Origin: Entomortierella parvispora
Lineage: Eukaryota > Mortierellomycota > Mortierellomycetes > Mortierellales > Mortierellaceae
NCBI GenBank assembly: GCA_963573315.1
Contig: OY752152.1
Location: 372,001-436,000 of the forward strand
DNA: 64,000 nt
Direction: 5' to 3'
Position 1 is the first letter of the stretch; each line of letters begins with the position of its first letter. Positions 22,787 to 34,261 of the stretch are shown piece after piece. The notes beneath the pieces are model-generated. The model was not told where the DNA came from. It worked only from the letters and a program-made list of their open reading frames with translations, and did no database searches. Position numbers and translations under genes: made by a program.

Positions 22787-24586
22787 TCAAAGAGCAGCAC
22801 GCTCATAGGGTGTGTAGTTCAAGCAAACATGCTTCAAGTGTCGCAATGGCTTCAGACTGGTCAGCAGCTCTCGCATCTGAGTTTTCAGTCCAGAAGTCCG
22901 TTGTTGGTATAGAGCTTGTTGACGCCTCTCCATCTGGTCTCGCCAATGCAGATCTCGAGTCTCAGTTCTTGTCGTTCTCACAGGATGCCAACCGACTGTT
23001 GCAAACTCGGCCTCCTGTGCTAGGGTGGTAGAAGGCGGTTCAATGATGGCGTTTGTGGGAGCTGAGGCTAGGGCAGAAGAGACGTCGCTTAAGTAGAGTC
23101 CATGAATGACCAATGATTCCATTTCAGTCGACCCCCACGATTGCTTGGAAAAGTCGTCTACGGCCACCACCCGGGGATCGACATTGGCGAGAGGAGCAGC
23201 GGCGGCAACAACAGCCTCATTGTCGCTGCTGTTCACTCTGACAGCCAATGTAGCATCCCAGCTGAGGTGCAACTCCTTGAGTCCTCGCAGCGCACCCTTG
23301 AGTCTCTGTAATGATCGCATCTCCTGGATCCTATCCACATGCGGCTCTGCCTCTGTCGCATGGAAGCTCAGGCTCAGTGTTTTCAAAGAAAGTTCGCCCT
23401 GTCGAATCAAGGCCTCCGTCAGTGGAGAACCCATCAAGAACGAGGACTGCTGAAAGTGAAGTTGATACAAATCCGCGTCCTGCTGGGTATGGCCGTTCGT
23501 GGCATTTTGCTCCATTGCGCTCTGGTAGTTGACGAGAGACACCATATCTGCCGAAAAGGACTCGAGCCGACCGCAACTTTGGATCAACGCCGCACACTCG
23601 GAGCCGTTCAAGAAACAGTCGCTCTTGAGTATGTTTGAAAGGTTGGATGTAATCTTGATTGAGCAGAGTTCAGGACAGCACTCTTTCAGGTTTTTGGAGA
23701 GTCTGATAATCTCTGGGTCCACATCCTCATATCCATGTCCATGACTCGAGGTATTGGTATGGGCAGATGCGGACATGTTGCCGGCGGCGGCGCCAAGAAA
23801 GTTGTTGTCAAAATTGTTGGCGTTTCCAAGCAGATTCATCATGGCGGACACTGTAGTTGCAGAGTTGGATCTCTTGGACCCAGTCAAAGACAATCGTTGC
23901 AAGCGTGGGCAACATCGAACGAGGTCCACCATAGCTGGGCTCTCTTCCTCTCCAAAGGCCACCTGCAGCTCTGTTAGAAACGGCAGTTCGAGACCCTCGA
24001 TAGAGGTCACGCCAGCGACTCGGCTCATCATTTGCAAGTTCATCAGTTGGCTAGCATTGTTCCTCAAAACCTTGACAAAGATGCCTTCGCCCAGACTGAA
24101 TCCAGAGGTTCGAAACTCGTCCAAGTTGGCCAAACCCATCAGAGCCTTCAACTCCAGTTCCCATTCCTGTTGTTGCTCCAATGTTTCGATCCTGCGGTGA
24201 AAGGGCCCGCCCCAAACAAGTCGCTTCAGACCAGGGTTGGAGACCAGCAAGTCGCGGGACCATTCCTGACCATAGACAGTCCAGAGTTCAATTAGGTTTC
24301 GACACTTGAAGGGGCCCTTGAAGGGTCCTGTGGAAGTGATGATTCTGAAGTAAGGCGAGTACTTTGCAAGAATGTGGGATGGGATAGAGCGCATCCTGAA
24401 GCCATCGTAGAGATACCAGAGGGTGGGCATGAGTTGAGACCGGAACAGTCTTGAGACCAAGGCACAGTCGAGTAGCGGCCTTGGGTTGAACTCGCGAGAG
24501 AGGCCCTGGCCTGTCCACAGCGGCAAGAACTGGCCGATGCGGGTTATTATCTCTGGTAGTTCCAAGGCGCGATGTTGGGGCGCCAT
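22787..24586 (-). CDS. F-box protein with leucine-rich (RNI-like) repeats
   Basis: Intronless, 599 residues. The N-terminus has an F-box pattern, ALELPEIITRIGQFL then LLDCALVSRLFRSQLMP and TLWYLYDGF. Irregular leucine-rich repeats follow (NLIELWTVYG, LKRLVWGGPF, CPRLQRLSLTGSK, CCPELCSIKITSN, LKELHLSWD, LKHVCLNYTPYE). F-box proteins recruit substrates to SCF ubiquitin ligases through Skp1, with the LRR region choosing the substrate; large sets of such genes are typical of Mortierella-type genomes. The start at 24586 was preferred over upstream in-frame codons because it opens right before the F-box. A second gene of this type lies at 32819-34261, but the repeats are not obviously close copies. 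Confidence 0.82.
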   Translation of the reverse strand: MAPQHRALELPEIITRIGQFLPLWTGQGLSREFNPRPLLDCALVSRLFRSQLMPTLWYLYDGFRMRSIPSHILAKYSPYFRIITSTGPFKGPFKCRNLIELWTVYGQEWSRDLLVSNPGLKRLVWGGPFHRRIETLEQQQEWELELKALMGLANLDEFRTSGFSLGEGIFVKVLRNNASQLMNLQMMSRVAGVTSIEGLELPFLTELQVAFGEEESPAMVDLVRCCPRLQRLSLTGSKRSNSATTVSAMMNLLGNANNFDNNFLGAAAGNMSASAHTNTSSHGHGYEDVDPEIIRLSKNLKECCPELCSIKITSNLSNILKSDCFLNGSECAALIQSCGRLESFSADMVSLVNYQSAMEQNATNGHTQQDADLYQLHFQQSSFLMGSPLTEALIRQGELSLKTLSLSFHATEAEPHVDRIQEMRSLQRLKGALRGLKELHLSWDATLAVRVNSSDNEAVVAAAAPLANVDPRVVAVDDFSKQSWGSTEMESLVIHGLYLSDVSSALASAPTNAIIEPPSTTLAQEAEFATVGWHPVRTTRTETRDLHWRDQMERRQQALYQQRTSGLKTQMRELLTSLKPLRHLKHVCLNYTPYERAAL

Positions 24587-25042
24587 GATGTGAGGGAGAA
24601 TGAATGCGCAGTGGTGATGGAGAGGATGAGGGGAGGAATGGAGACGAAAAGAAGGGAGGGGCGCAAGTGTGTCCGTGGACAGAGACGATATTGCCAGGCG
24701 CGCCCCAGCATTCTTCCAATTGGTCGCAGCCGTGCGGGGAAAGGGGAGCATCACAAACAAACAGACAGGCCTGCCCAAAACGGACATGCGAAAGAGGGCT
24801 ATTTTTGTTTGTTCGCACGCTCTGGGTGACATCGTTCTGAAGGCCCCATCATGGGCAAGAGGCGCAATGAGGAAGGAGGATCCCATGGATCCAATGAACC
24901 CAACAAATAGGACACAACGACAGAGAGCAGTTTGCGGCTGTGCAGTGCTGGTGACAAATGCACTGGCCATGGAAGGCACCTTCAGGGTCCACTATATTAC
25001 TATCTTTTACGTCATCGCCATCAGAATGCTATCTCTTCGTGG

Positions 25043-28000
25043 TCAGACCCACTGCTGCTGCAGCAGACGCTCGACGCCATGCTTGCGCCCGTAAAACATG
25101 GCCTGGTTGCGCTCTAGAGTAGCACGAATGCCCAGTCTGGCCTGCGCCATTCTTCGGTCATCATCAGATACCACGCCTGCACCACCTTCACCCACGGTCG
25201 CCACCTCCCAATCCCTCCTCAACGACTCCTCTTGCTCTTTTTCATTCTCTGGATCGCCTGCGCTGACGACGCCTGCAAAGGCGAACTGGCGCAACGCCCT
25301 GTTATCTCTCAAATGAAAGTCCAAGGTACTCATCCATTTCGCTGCCAGGGACCAGACCCCATCCGCCGCCCGACTATCGCCTGCATCTACCGCCGACTGG
25401 AACACTAGGGACCAGAACGAGGTCGACGCCCAACTCTGGGGCATAAAAATCTTCAGCTCTTGGAGAGTTCTATTGGCCTCCAAATGGCCCACCAGAATCT
25501 TGAACGACGACACCGCATAGTCGTAAGAGAGCTTAGCAGCAAGCGCGTAGTTGTTGTTGGGCACCGCAGCCCCACCGAGCACTGCTGCATCGTCAATAAC
25601 GAAGGAAATTAGACTGTTGTTCAAGCCCAGAGTCTGACCGATTGCCTCCAATCCCAACCGGGAGAGTCGAACGTGGGTCAAAAATGGATGCAGACTCAAG
25701 GTGTGCATGACCTCCACGTCCATGAAGAGTCTTCCTGTTTGCTGTTGCGCTTGAATGGCTGTGCAGTATTGGTTCAGGCTGACACGTCGAAGAGTCGAGA
25801 CTGTAGGTCCTTTGGCAGCTGTCTGTTCCATGGTTTGGATCAAATCTGTCAATCCCGTCTTGGTCATTTGGTTATCGGCCAAATAGAGCGTGTGCAAGAT
25901 ACCCGGGGATCGGCTCTGAAGAGCACGGCTGAGATGTGACGCCGCACTGTCAGTAAAGCCAGTGTTGGCCAGCAAGAGGTACTTGAGTCCACGTTGTTTG
26001 GTCTGGAACTGAGCTTTCTTGTCCGAAGGCCAGATTGAATCCAAGAGTGACATGCATCCTGCAGGGCCAATGGCTGGATTCTCACTCAGGTTCAAGAGGA
26101 CCAGATTCAAGGATGTGGGCATGACAAATGTTGCTAGGTCCTTGATGCCGTCGGCATCCAGGTTGTTCTCCGAAAGATCCAACACAACAAGTCGACGGAG
26201 GTGCTTGTGGGCACTACAAATAGTCTTGAGTCCTGTGCTCTTGAGTCGAGCGTTCTTGAGTGTGAGGTGAGTCATGTCCGTGTTCTCGACAATAATCTTC
26301 TTCATGTTGGCGATAGCCACGTCTGTATCCAACAAGACTCCATCCAGATGAACATCTACGGCCTTTCCTAGGAACTGCCCGAGCTTGTTTCGGAGCAAGA
26401 AGGGCAAGCCCGTGATCTTGACAATCTGAAGATGGTAACACTCAAAGATCCGTCGCATGTGCAGATAGATGTTGTTCGCGTCCTGCAAATCTGTCAACCC
26501 TGCTTTTTGATGGCCATGGATCTCTATCCGGGTCATGTGGGTGGACGTGAGGGCCAAGGCCAGGCTCTCAAACAACTTTTGGTTCTTTGTAAAGACTGCA
26601 GGAACTCCTCTTTCTGGCTGGTCAAAATAGGACGACGAAAGATGCAACACCACCTGCTTGGGGTCGGTAATCTTTGGAGGAGATATCTTTTGAAAGACCA
26701 CACTCATCTTTGTAAACACCTCGACGGCCAACGCATTGTATAGCTTGGCTTCTGTCCTGAGACCGGTGAAGACAGGAAGACTGATCAAATCCGACAGCTT
26801 CGCCTGTTGGTCATGCCATGGATATCGACCTGACTCGAACCCTGCGACACAGTTGTGACAGACCCACAGAGTTTGGGATTGCTGTCGCGTTTGGTAGTGT
26901 TGATGATGTCCTTTAAGAGGTAGAGTAATCTTGCGAAGACCACCCGTCCAGTCGGATGACAGCCTAGAGCCAGTGATGTCCCGCATCAGCCTTGCCAAGG
27001 CGTCCATATGTCGGTACTCGAACAGGTGCTTCTCGATCAACGCCGTTCCCGTCTCTTTTATGGGAGTTCCGTGGTGTCCTCCATTCAGTGGTGTGGATGC
27101 CCCCCCTGAGGCTGTCACGGATGCTCCCCTGGCCACGCGGGAATGGTCAGTGTCGGGGGGATCCAAGGGGTAGGTCACCTTTTCCACTGGCTGGACAATC
27201 TTCAGAAATTTTTCTGCGTGATTTACCAATGACTTTCCGAAAGACGGTTCCAGACTCGAGGAGAGCATCCAAGACGTAATGGCCATCTGTCGCAATATGG
27301 TTCCGTGTGCAGTCATGATTTCTTCTGGATTATTGACACTGTAGCCTTGATCCTCTGGCATGTGAAGTGCATGGTGGTGTGAAGGTCCATGCATTCCATC
27401 CTTCATCAAAATGGCTTGACAAGGTGCCATGATACGGAAAGGCGTGAAATGGCCATTCGTAGAGGACGCTGTGAGAGAGGGGGCCACAATGAAGCAAGAT
27501 GGCATGTCTTCAATCGACAGCCCAATCAGTGCCGCAGCCGTATCCGGATGAAGATTGGCTGGGATGGTGCTACGACGGATACTGCTTGTATCGCTGGAAC
27601 CAGCATTGTGATTGCGGCCGTGGTGGTTCGAGTAATTGGTACCGTTCCTGTCCAGACTTGTCGAGGATCGACCCGACAAAAGGGTATCTCGGCGATGAGC
27701 AGATGGAGACTAGTTTCATAGAGAGAGGAAGGTGGGGCAGAGAGGTCAGAAGAGAGTTAGGAAATGGGGCGTTGCACAGAGAGCCTCTTGACGGTGTCTC
27801 GGGTTTCTTACAGAGGTTGTGGAAACGTTGCGAAGAACGTCACCAGTATTATCATTCGAATGGCCCAGAGAAAGATTGGAGAAAGACCCCGACAGGGAGC
27901 CTGCAAGATTGGCCAACTCTTGGTTCGCCTGGACGGGTGACATGGTTATACTCTGTCTGTAGGGATGCTTCAAGGCATCTGGCAAAGGACTACCTGGTGA

Positions 28001-28882
28001 GGGCAGTTGCTGCTGTTGCTGATGAAGATTAAACATGCTGCCTGATTCTGAGGGCTGTCTAGTTCTTTCTTGGTGGTACTGCTGAGGAGAAAGAACAGGT
28101 GATGGAGGCAATGGCGACTGCTGCCTCGGGATCTGAACCGACGGGTACTGATGAGGTTGGTACCCCGGATGGGAATAGTTTGCTGTCGGCTGCGGCGCGT
28201 ACTGGTCTGCTTGCTGTCCATAGGATGCAGCTGCTGGAGCATACTGAACAGGTCTAGGCATGGGCAAAGGCTGGGAGTACATTGACCCTTGGTTATGGGT
28301 ATGATTGTCTTGTGGATGGTACTGAGTCGGCTGTTGTCCGTATGGGTGGATGGGTTGTGTTTGAATCTGCGGCTGCTGTGTGGGCGCGTAACCAGGGAAG
28401 GTCGACTGATACGACGTCTGGTGCGACCGAACAGGCTGCTGCTGCTGTTGTGGTGCTGCTTGGTAGTAGCCGCCTCCTCCAGGCGATGGATACCCTTGGT
28501 ATTGCTGCTGTTGAGACAGAGGAGGCTTGTAGATGACGGGGACAATGGGGGGAGGTTGCTGCAGAACGATGGATCCAGACCTCGTCGGAATATGACGATA
28601 CTGCAGCGCTGGGTCGGGTCCTTGAGCAGCCTCGTCATCGTAGTCCGGAGGTAACTCAAACCCCTGGATGTACTTGTTCAGCGAGTCGCTCTATGTAGTA
28701 TGGACGTAAAGAGAACTCGGAGTTATGAAAGTGCTCATCACAGCCATGCTTCGCTTTGTTCATTTCTCATCGGTCGGAGAAGGAAGTGTCTATGCATTTA
28801 CGGTCGGGGGTGTTGGAAAAGGGTCCGCCATGCTGCTCTGAGGGTTCCTGCGGGCGGAAGCGGAAGACGCAAACGACGACAT
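25043..28882 (-). CDS. Pro/Gln-rich protein with LRR (RNI-like) domain
   Basis: Exons 28802-28882, 27812-28690, 25043-27709; 1208 residues, all joins phase 0. The N-terminal ~320 residues are Pro/Gln/Tyr-rich and disordered, preceded by the more ordered SDSLNKYIQGFELPPDYDDE. The rest is a folded region with LRRs of the ribonuclease-inhibitor kind in its middle: MTHLTLKNARLKSTGLKTI, RLVVLDLSENNLDADGIKDL, LVLLNLSENPAIGPAG, LKYLLLANTGFTDSAASHL, ILHTLYLADNQMTKTGLTDL. A lone CxxC (WVCHNC) precedes the repeats. I do not recognise a named orthologue. RNI-like LRRs usually bind proteins such as GTPase regulators or actin factors. Splicing at 27811/27710 was required because the LRR part has no in-frame ATG before its conserved sequence. 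Confidence 0.78.
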
Positions 28883-30770
28883 CCAAAAGTACGTGTTTGT
28901 TGGAAATATGTATCTTTCTTGATTTGTGATCCTGCTTGTGAAAGACGTTCGACTTTTTGAGAAAAGGGGAAACGACGGTTCAGAGATAGGACAGGAAGGA
29001 AGGAAGGAAGGGGATAGAGATGGGAGTGGGGATGGAGGCGCGGGAGGGAATAGAGATCAAAAGAGGGAGGGAAAGGGAGACAAAGGGCGAACAAAAAACA
29101 AAAAGAACGGAAAAGAGAAAAGAGACAGCAGATAGCAGACAGTAAACGACAGACAGCAGATGCAAACAGGACGAAAGACCGGCAACACAGAAAAAAAAAC
29201 AACAACAGCAACAGCAACAACAACAAAAACACTCCAGAAGCAAGAGGAGTGAAGAGCGAGCAAGAGCGAGAGCAGCCGGCTGAATGGTCCGTTGCTACAT
29301 GGCCAGGGATACAAAAGGCGAAGCCCTCGACAGCACTCCTGTTTACTGGGTCTTTGGGTGGACAGGCTGTCGCTGGTCTACGCTCTTGTGATAGCACCAA
29401 AGCCGATCGCTCCTGCTTCCAGGCCCTGCTGCATTATCGTTGGTTCATGTCTGCTGCTGCTGCTGCTGCTGCTGCTCTGCTCTGTCCTGCTCTGCTCTGC
29501 TCTGCTGTCTGTCATGCTCTCGTCGTCCATCAGTTTTCTTTTTTTTATTTTACGTTGAATGGCGTGAAACCATAAAAGAAATAAAACTGGTGCCTTGTTC
29601 TTCCTCGCCTTCCTTTCCTCGTCTTCCCCCTCCTCTTCCTCTTCCTCGTGCCATCAGCAATGCAGCGGGTCTTGTTTGTTACAGTGCTTTTAGCTCAGCG
29701 TTCTAGCCGAGAGATCTCGGCAGGCAGGCAGTCTGTAACAGTAGTAATTCGTAATTCAAGATAAAAAACCTTGTTCGCCTCTAGCCCTCTCGGCCTCAAA
29801 TCAGCTCCTCACCAGTGAAAGTGAGTTTGATGCATGTACCTGCCGCCGTATATTCGCACTTACTTAACGGTCGCGTGACTCTGTTCACCACTCGAGGAGC
29901 CACTCGTCGGCCGAGATTCCAGACGTTCATTTGCTCACACAGGGACTCTGCTCTGGCATCCTTGCCCCTATCTGCCTCCCCTTCCCCTCTTCATCCCAGT
30001 GAGCTGCTGGACCGTCCTCAAAAGTGATTCGTACACTGTCGCAACCTTGTTCCTTCTTGGTAAAACAAAGCCCTCCCCCCCTCTCTCCTCTCTCCTCTCT
30101 CTGATATAAAAAGTCGTGTCGTGGCGTTATCTATCTAAAGCCAAAGACCTCAAAGTCTATCTAGACTTGGGTTGGCCGTCGTCTTTGGAGATGGATCGAT
30201 TGTGTGGTTCCTTCGCCTCGACGCCCCAGGCAAAATGCAGCCGTAGACCGTAGACTGGGTGCACTGATCGGGCATGGAAGCAGAGATGCAACTGGGAGAA
30301 GCAATTGAAGGGGTGGTAGTAGCCTTCAACTGATGGGGTCAATACACACAAAGGCCAGAAACCTGGGGTGGTCGCGACTTGACCAGCGATTGCAGGGTAA
30401 ACTGGCTTCCAGAGCAAAAGGCCGGCGACAGAGCACACACAGCCAGCAACAACAAAAAAATGAATACACATACGCCACTGGCTGTCTTTGCCCTTCCACA
30501 GCATCAGATCTTGTGAAAATCTCTTCCTTCGGACTTGTGCTGCATGTCCAGGCTTGAGAGCTTCTTCTCTCTTCCAAGCCGGTGGATAATCTATCTGTGC
30601 TTGTCCTTCCTAAATTACCATCCCCATCTTCTTTCCTTCTCCCACCATTCTCACCCCACCCTGTTTGTTCCAGCGCTCGCCCTCTCCATTTCTCAACTCC
30701 TCTTCTTATTCTCTCTCTTCCTTCTCGCCCCCATTCTCAATTTCACCATCATTTCATACTCACTATCTTT
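28883..30770. other. Long non-coding interval with CTG/CTCTG repeats and C/T-rich leader
   Basis: This 1.9-kb spacer lies between divergent genes. It contains a G/A-rich tract (28970-29140), an A/AAC-rich stretch (29190-29232) and CTG then CTCTG repeats (29451-29510). A C/T run followed by a TATAAAA element lies at about 30070-30112, and a strongly C/T-rich 5' leader (30600-30770) precedes the FAD monooxygenase. The TATA element is 660 bp upstream of that gene's ATG, so it may serve an unseen transcript or a long leader. Confidence 0.45.
29451..29510. repeat. (CTG)n/(CTCTG)n simple repeat
   Basis: About nine CTG units are followed by several CTCTG units. The repeat is intergenic and not in any accepted reading frame. 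Confidence 0.85.
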
Positions 30771-32663
30771 ATGACAGCCACCTTGGTCGATGAGCAAGTG
30801 AAGCTAAAGGTGATAATCGTGGGCGCCGGCATTGGCGGATTGTTGCTGGCCATCCTTCTCGAAAAGATAGGCCTTGATTATGACATCTTTGAGCGGTCCA
30901 AAGATCTGCGTCCTCTAGGTAAACGATGTACATAAACGCCATCGCTCTCTGCATTGATCCTCCACTAATGTTGTTTTTTCTTTGTATCTTTGCTTAGGTT
31001 CTGTGATGAGCATTGGACCAAACATCCTTCAGGTCATCGAGCAGTTGGGTCTTTTGGATGATCTTGTAAAGTTTTCTTACTCTGTGCCGACCTTGAACAT
31101 CTATAACGAGGACATGAGCCATGTTGGAACAACGTCTTTCACAGCTTTCAAGGAGCGGTAAGAAGGACGGGAAGAAGATGGAAGGAAAATGGACTGGGGC
31201 GCAAACGCCACAAAAACTGGCTACTGGCATTGCATTTTTTTTTTTTGCTCTGTGTAACATGTGCTGTCTTTTTTTTAAACCAGCGGCGGCTATGATTTTT
31301 TAGCTTGCAGTCGACCAGACTTTCATGGTCTGTTGTTATCGCAGATCCCACGCCACAAACTTCATCTTGGTAAGAAGGTGCTTTCCTTGCTGCAAGGGGA
31401 CCGCGGCGCCATGATTAGGACTTCCGACGGCAATACCTACGAAGGAGATATTGTGGTCGGTGCCGATGGTGCCCACAGTGCCATCCGCCAGTGTCTGTAC
31501 GACCGACTGGCGAAGGAGTCCAAGCTACCACGATCGGATGGTACGAAACTGGATCTGGGTTACAATTGCATGGTCGGGGTCGCTTCCAGTCTCGATCCAG
31601 AAAAATACCCTGGGCTCAAGGATATTGGAGACGCCCATTTTTGCACCACTGTTGCGTACGATGTCCCCCATTCGGTAAATTGCAGCCTTTTCTTCACTCG
31701 GACGCTTGCTAAGGGATAGGTTTTATTCCTTGGGTTACTAATTGGGATGTTCTTTCTCTTTTTTACTGCATGACAACCAACAATCAGTGGCGCGTTTTCA
31801 TGGTTCCGGGAAATAGAATCTGCTGGAGCGTCTCTGTCCAGATCACACAAAACGAGGACAGGACGCAGGTTACGCGCAATTCTGAATGGGGACCCGAGGC
31901 TATAGAAGACATGGTCAAGCTGGTGGCACACCACAAGGTCCCTGTTGGAGGAACACTGGGGGATTTGATCGAAGCCACTCCAAGAGATTTGATCTCCAAG
32001 GTGTTCCTGGAGGAAAAGATGTTTGAGACTTGGTACCATGAGCGAACAGTCCTTCTTGGAGATGGTAAGAACAACACCAAATTGACAAGCAAATTCGTGT
32101 AACCATGATTCTCAATCAACTCTTTCTTTTGGATTTTCAGCCTGCCACAAAATGATGCCCAGTGCTGGGCAGGGAGCCTGCAACGCAATGCAAGACGCTG
32201 TGATCCTTGCCAACTGTCTCTTTGAGCTTGGGTCTGGGACCATTGAGGATATCACTGCCGCCTTCAAGTCCTACAAAGACCAGCGGTAAGGAAAAGATCT
32301 AATAGCAGCCTCATCGCCGTTCAGTCATGGCTAACTCGCCTTATTTCTTCGTCCTGCAGTTACCCTCAAGCGAATACTCAATTCAAGATCAGCCAGCAGA
32401 TTGGCAAGATCTTTTATGGGCACTCGTTTACAGAGAGGATGATTCGCTATGCAATTTTGAACTGGGCGCCAAAAAGCCTTGAGTCTGGAAACTTTGTCAA
32501 GGCCTATTCATACAGACCACAGGTCGTATTCTTGCCCCAGGTCGAGGATCGAGGGCTGTTCAAGGCATTGCCGCAGATCGGGTCAAAGAGAATGAAGGCT
32601 CGCGACCAAGAATTGAAAAAGCGGCAGAATCTGGAACTGACGGGGACAGAGAGAGAAGAATAG
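30771..32663 (+). CDS. FAD-dependent monooxygenase (PHBH/UbiH-type)
   Basis: Exons 30771-30918, 30998-31157, 31284-31674, 31788-32064, 32141-32285, 32360-32663; 474 residues. The N-terminus has the FAD dinucleotide fold VIIVGAGIGGLLLAILLEK ending in the acidic IFE. The middle has the DG-type motif DIVVGADGAHSAIR, which contacts FAD and NADPH. The GD motif LLGDACHKMMPSAGQGACNA near residue 325, which binds the FAD ribose, forms across the exon 4/5 join. These three motifs define class A flavin monooxygenases that hydroxylate aromatic or polyketide-like substrates with NAD(P)H and O2. The substrate is unknown and no biosynthetic cluster surrounds it. There is no signal peptide. Confidence 0.9.
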
Positions 32664-32818
32664 CACAGAGGAAAATTAAATCATTTCATTTCTAACGTAA
32701 CAAATCGAGCGTGCTCTGACCTTATGATCATGAAGTAACAGAACGCCGTCGACTTTCGGCCGATACATGACCTGGCCCCCTTTTTTTTTAATTTTATTAG
32801 ACTATCACTGTCGACTTT

Positions 32819-34261
32819 TTAGATCCTCCATCTCTTCCTGTTGTAGGCATCGAGAACTTGCTTTGGAGCTTCCTCCAGTCGAGGCCAATGGGTAGCCATC
32901 CAAGAAACATCCGCATCTGAGAGCGAGTCTGGCTTCGCAAAGTTGATACTCTTCAGATTCCGTCCGATCCATCCTAAATTGTCTAGACCCATTTCCAGTC
33001 GAAAACAGAGACCATTGTGATGGTCATAGTTACTGGACGTCCACAGCTGCTCGAGGTTGGTTAAGAGTGCCAGCTTTCTATGAAACGCGGCATGGCCTTC
33101 TACTCCCCCGTACACCCGAATATTCACCCGCAAAATCTCTAGTCCCAAGCAGACCCAGCGATGCGAATCAATGCCCTCATAAACGTCTCCATCATGAATC
33201 ACTGGAGCCGAAAACCTTTTGAGATTGGGCAGGGACGCGAGGATCTTGTGGACCATATTACTCTTCACATAGCTGCAATTAACCAGGTACAATGTTTCCA
33301 GGATTGCCACAAGGCGTGGATATTCCAAAATAGTGTTCCATGTAGAGTCATAGAACCCTGAATCTCGCAAATCCAATTCGGTCAAGCCCTTGTTGCCTCT
33401 GGACTCTATGATTTGGGCAATGGTGGACCCCGATTCGTGGCAGAGAGAGAAACTCATTAAATAAGGCCAATGGCTCTCTCGCAGACATTGGGCAAACTGC
33501 TCCATGCTTGAAGAGTCCAGCGTACTAGAGACCTGTTCGAGGCCGATGTGCCTGAGCTCGGGACACATCTTTAAGAATGTGAGGCAGCTCTCTAGCTTGA
33601 AACTATGGACTTTCTTCAGCGTGAATCGGCGAATGCCCATCTTTGCACCGCGACTCAAAAACTGGGCCTTTTCCTTGTCGTCTTCCCAGGGGCTGAAGCT
33701 TTCCCAAGAGAGGTAGACATCGTCCAATTCCAATTCTTGAAGTTGAGATGACATCCAGGCCCCAATACATATTTTCCAAAACTTATTGGATTGTATTCCT
33801 TCACCGCCAAGGTAGAATGACTGGAGGGCTGTGCAATGGGCCATCCATTCGAAACCCATCTGGCCGCCATCGTAGAATGGTCCGATCGAGAGATGTTTGA
33901 GTGTGTGACCATGCCTTTTCATAAATGGCTCAAGATCTTCGTTATCGACATAATATGAGTGGTTTTTCTCAATGAGCAGGGAGGTTAATTGGGGGAACAC
34001 AAAGATAGGTGATTTGGCAATGATATCTTGAAACGGCGGGATGTCGGCGATCATTTTGTGGACATAGTGCGCATGCTTGGATATGGACTGAGCCTGTTCT
34101 GGGTAGTGGTAGCATAATCGTAGATGGAACGTGTGCCAGAGCAAAGGAATAAAAGACTTTTGCCAGGCCTTGCAGACTCGGACACAGACGGTCAAGTTCA
34201 CCTGGGAGAGGAAGCGGCCAAAACGATCGCAGATTCCTGGATGGGCGAGAGCATTGTTCAT
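32819..34261 (-). CDS. F-box protein with leucine-rich repeats
   Basis: Intronless, 480 residues from the ATG at 34261, which opens directly into the F-box-like ICDRFGRFLSQVNLTVCVRV, then CKAWQKSFIPLLWHTFHL. Longer in-frame extensions upstream are Ser/His-rich simple sequence and are rejected. The body is a set of irregular LRRs (LKHLSIGPFYDGG, LQELELDDVYLSWE, CPELRHIGLEQVSS, LTELDLRDSGF, LVAILETLYLVNCSY, LEILRVNIRVYGG). It is likely a substrate receptor for an SCF ubiquitin ligase. It converges with the FAD monooxygenase, with 155 bp between the stops. Confidence 0.82.
   Translation of the reverse strand: MNNALAHPGICDRFGRFLSQVNLTVCVRVCKAWQKSFIPLLWHTFHLRLCYHYPEQAQSISKHAHYVHKMIADIPPFQDIIAKSPIFVFPQLTSLLIEKNHSYYVDNEDLEPFMKRHGHTLKHLSIGPFYDGGQMGFEWMAHCTALQSFYLGGEGIQSNKFWKICIGAWMSSQLQELELDDVYLSWESFSPWEDDKEKAQFLSRGAKMGIRRFTLKKVHSFKLESCLTFLKMCPELRHIGLEQVSSTLDSSSMEQFAQCLRESHWPYLMSFSLCHESGSTIAQIIESRGNKGLTELDLRDSGFYDSTWNTILEYPRLVAILETLYLVNCSYVKSNMVHKILASLPNLKRFSAPVIHDGDVYEGIDSHRWVCLGLEILRVNIRVYGGVEGHAAFHRKLALLTNLEQLWTSSNYDHHNGLCFRLEMGLDNLGWIGRNLKSINFAKPDSLSDADVSWMATHWPRLEEAPKQVLDAYNRKRWRI

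Noticed and set aside
30157-30504. 115-codon minus-strand frame with one hydrophobic segment (IHFFVVAGCVCSVAGLLL)
   Set aside because: Has an ATG and a helix-like stretch but no recognised family, no promoter signal in the right place and lies in a leader-like region. Kept only as a weak possibility.
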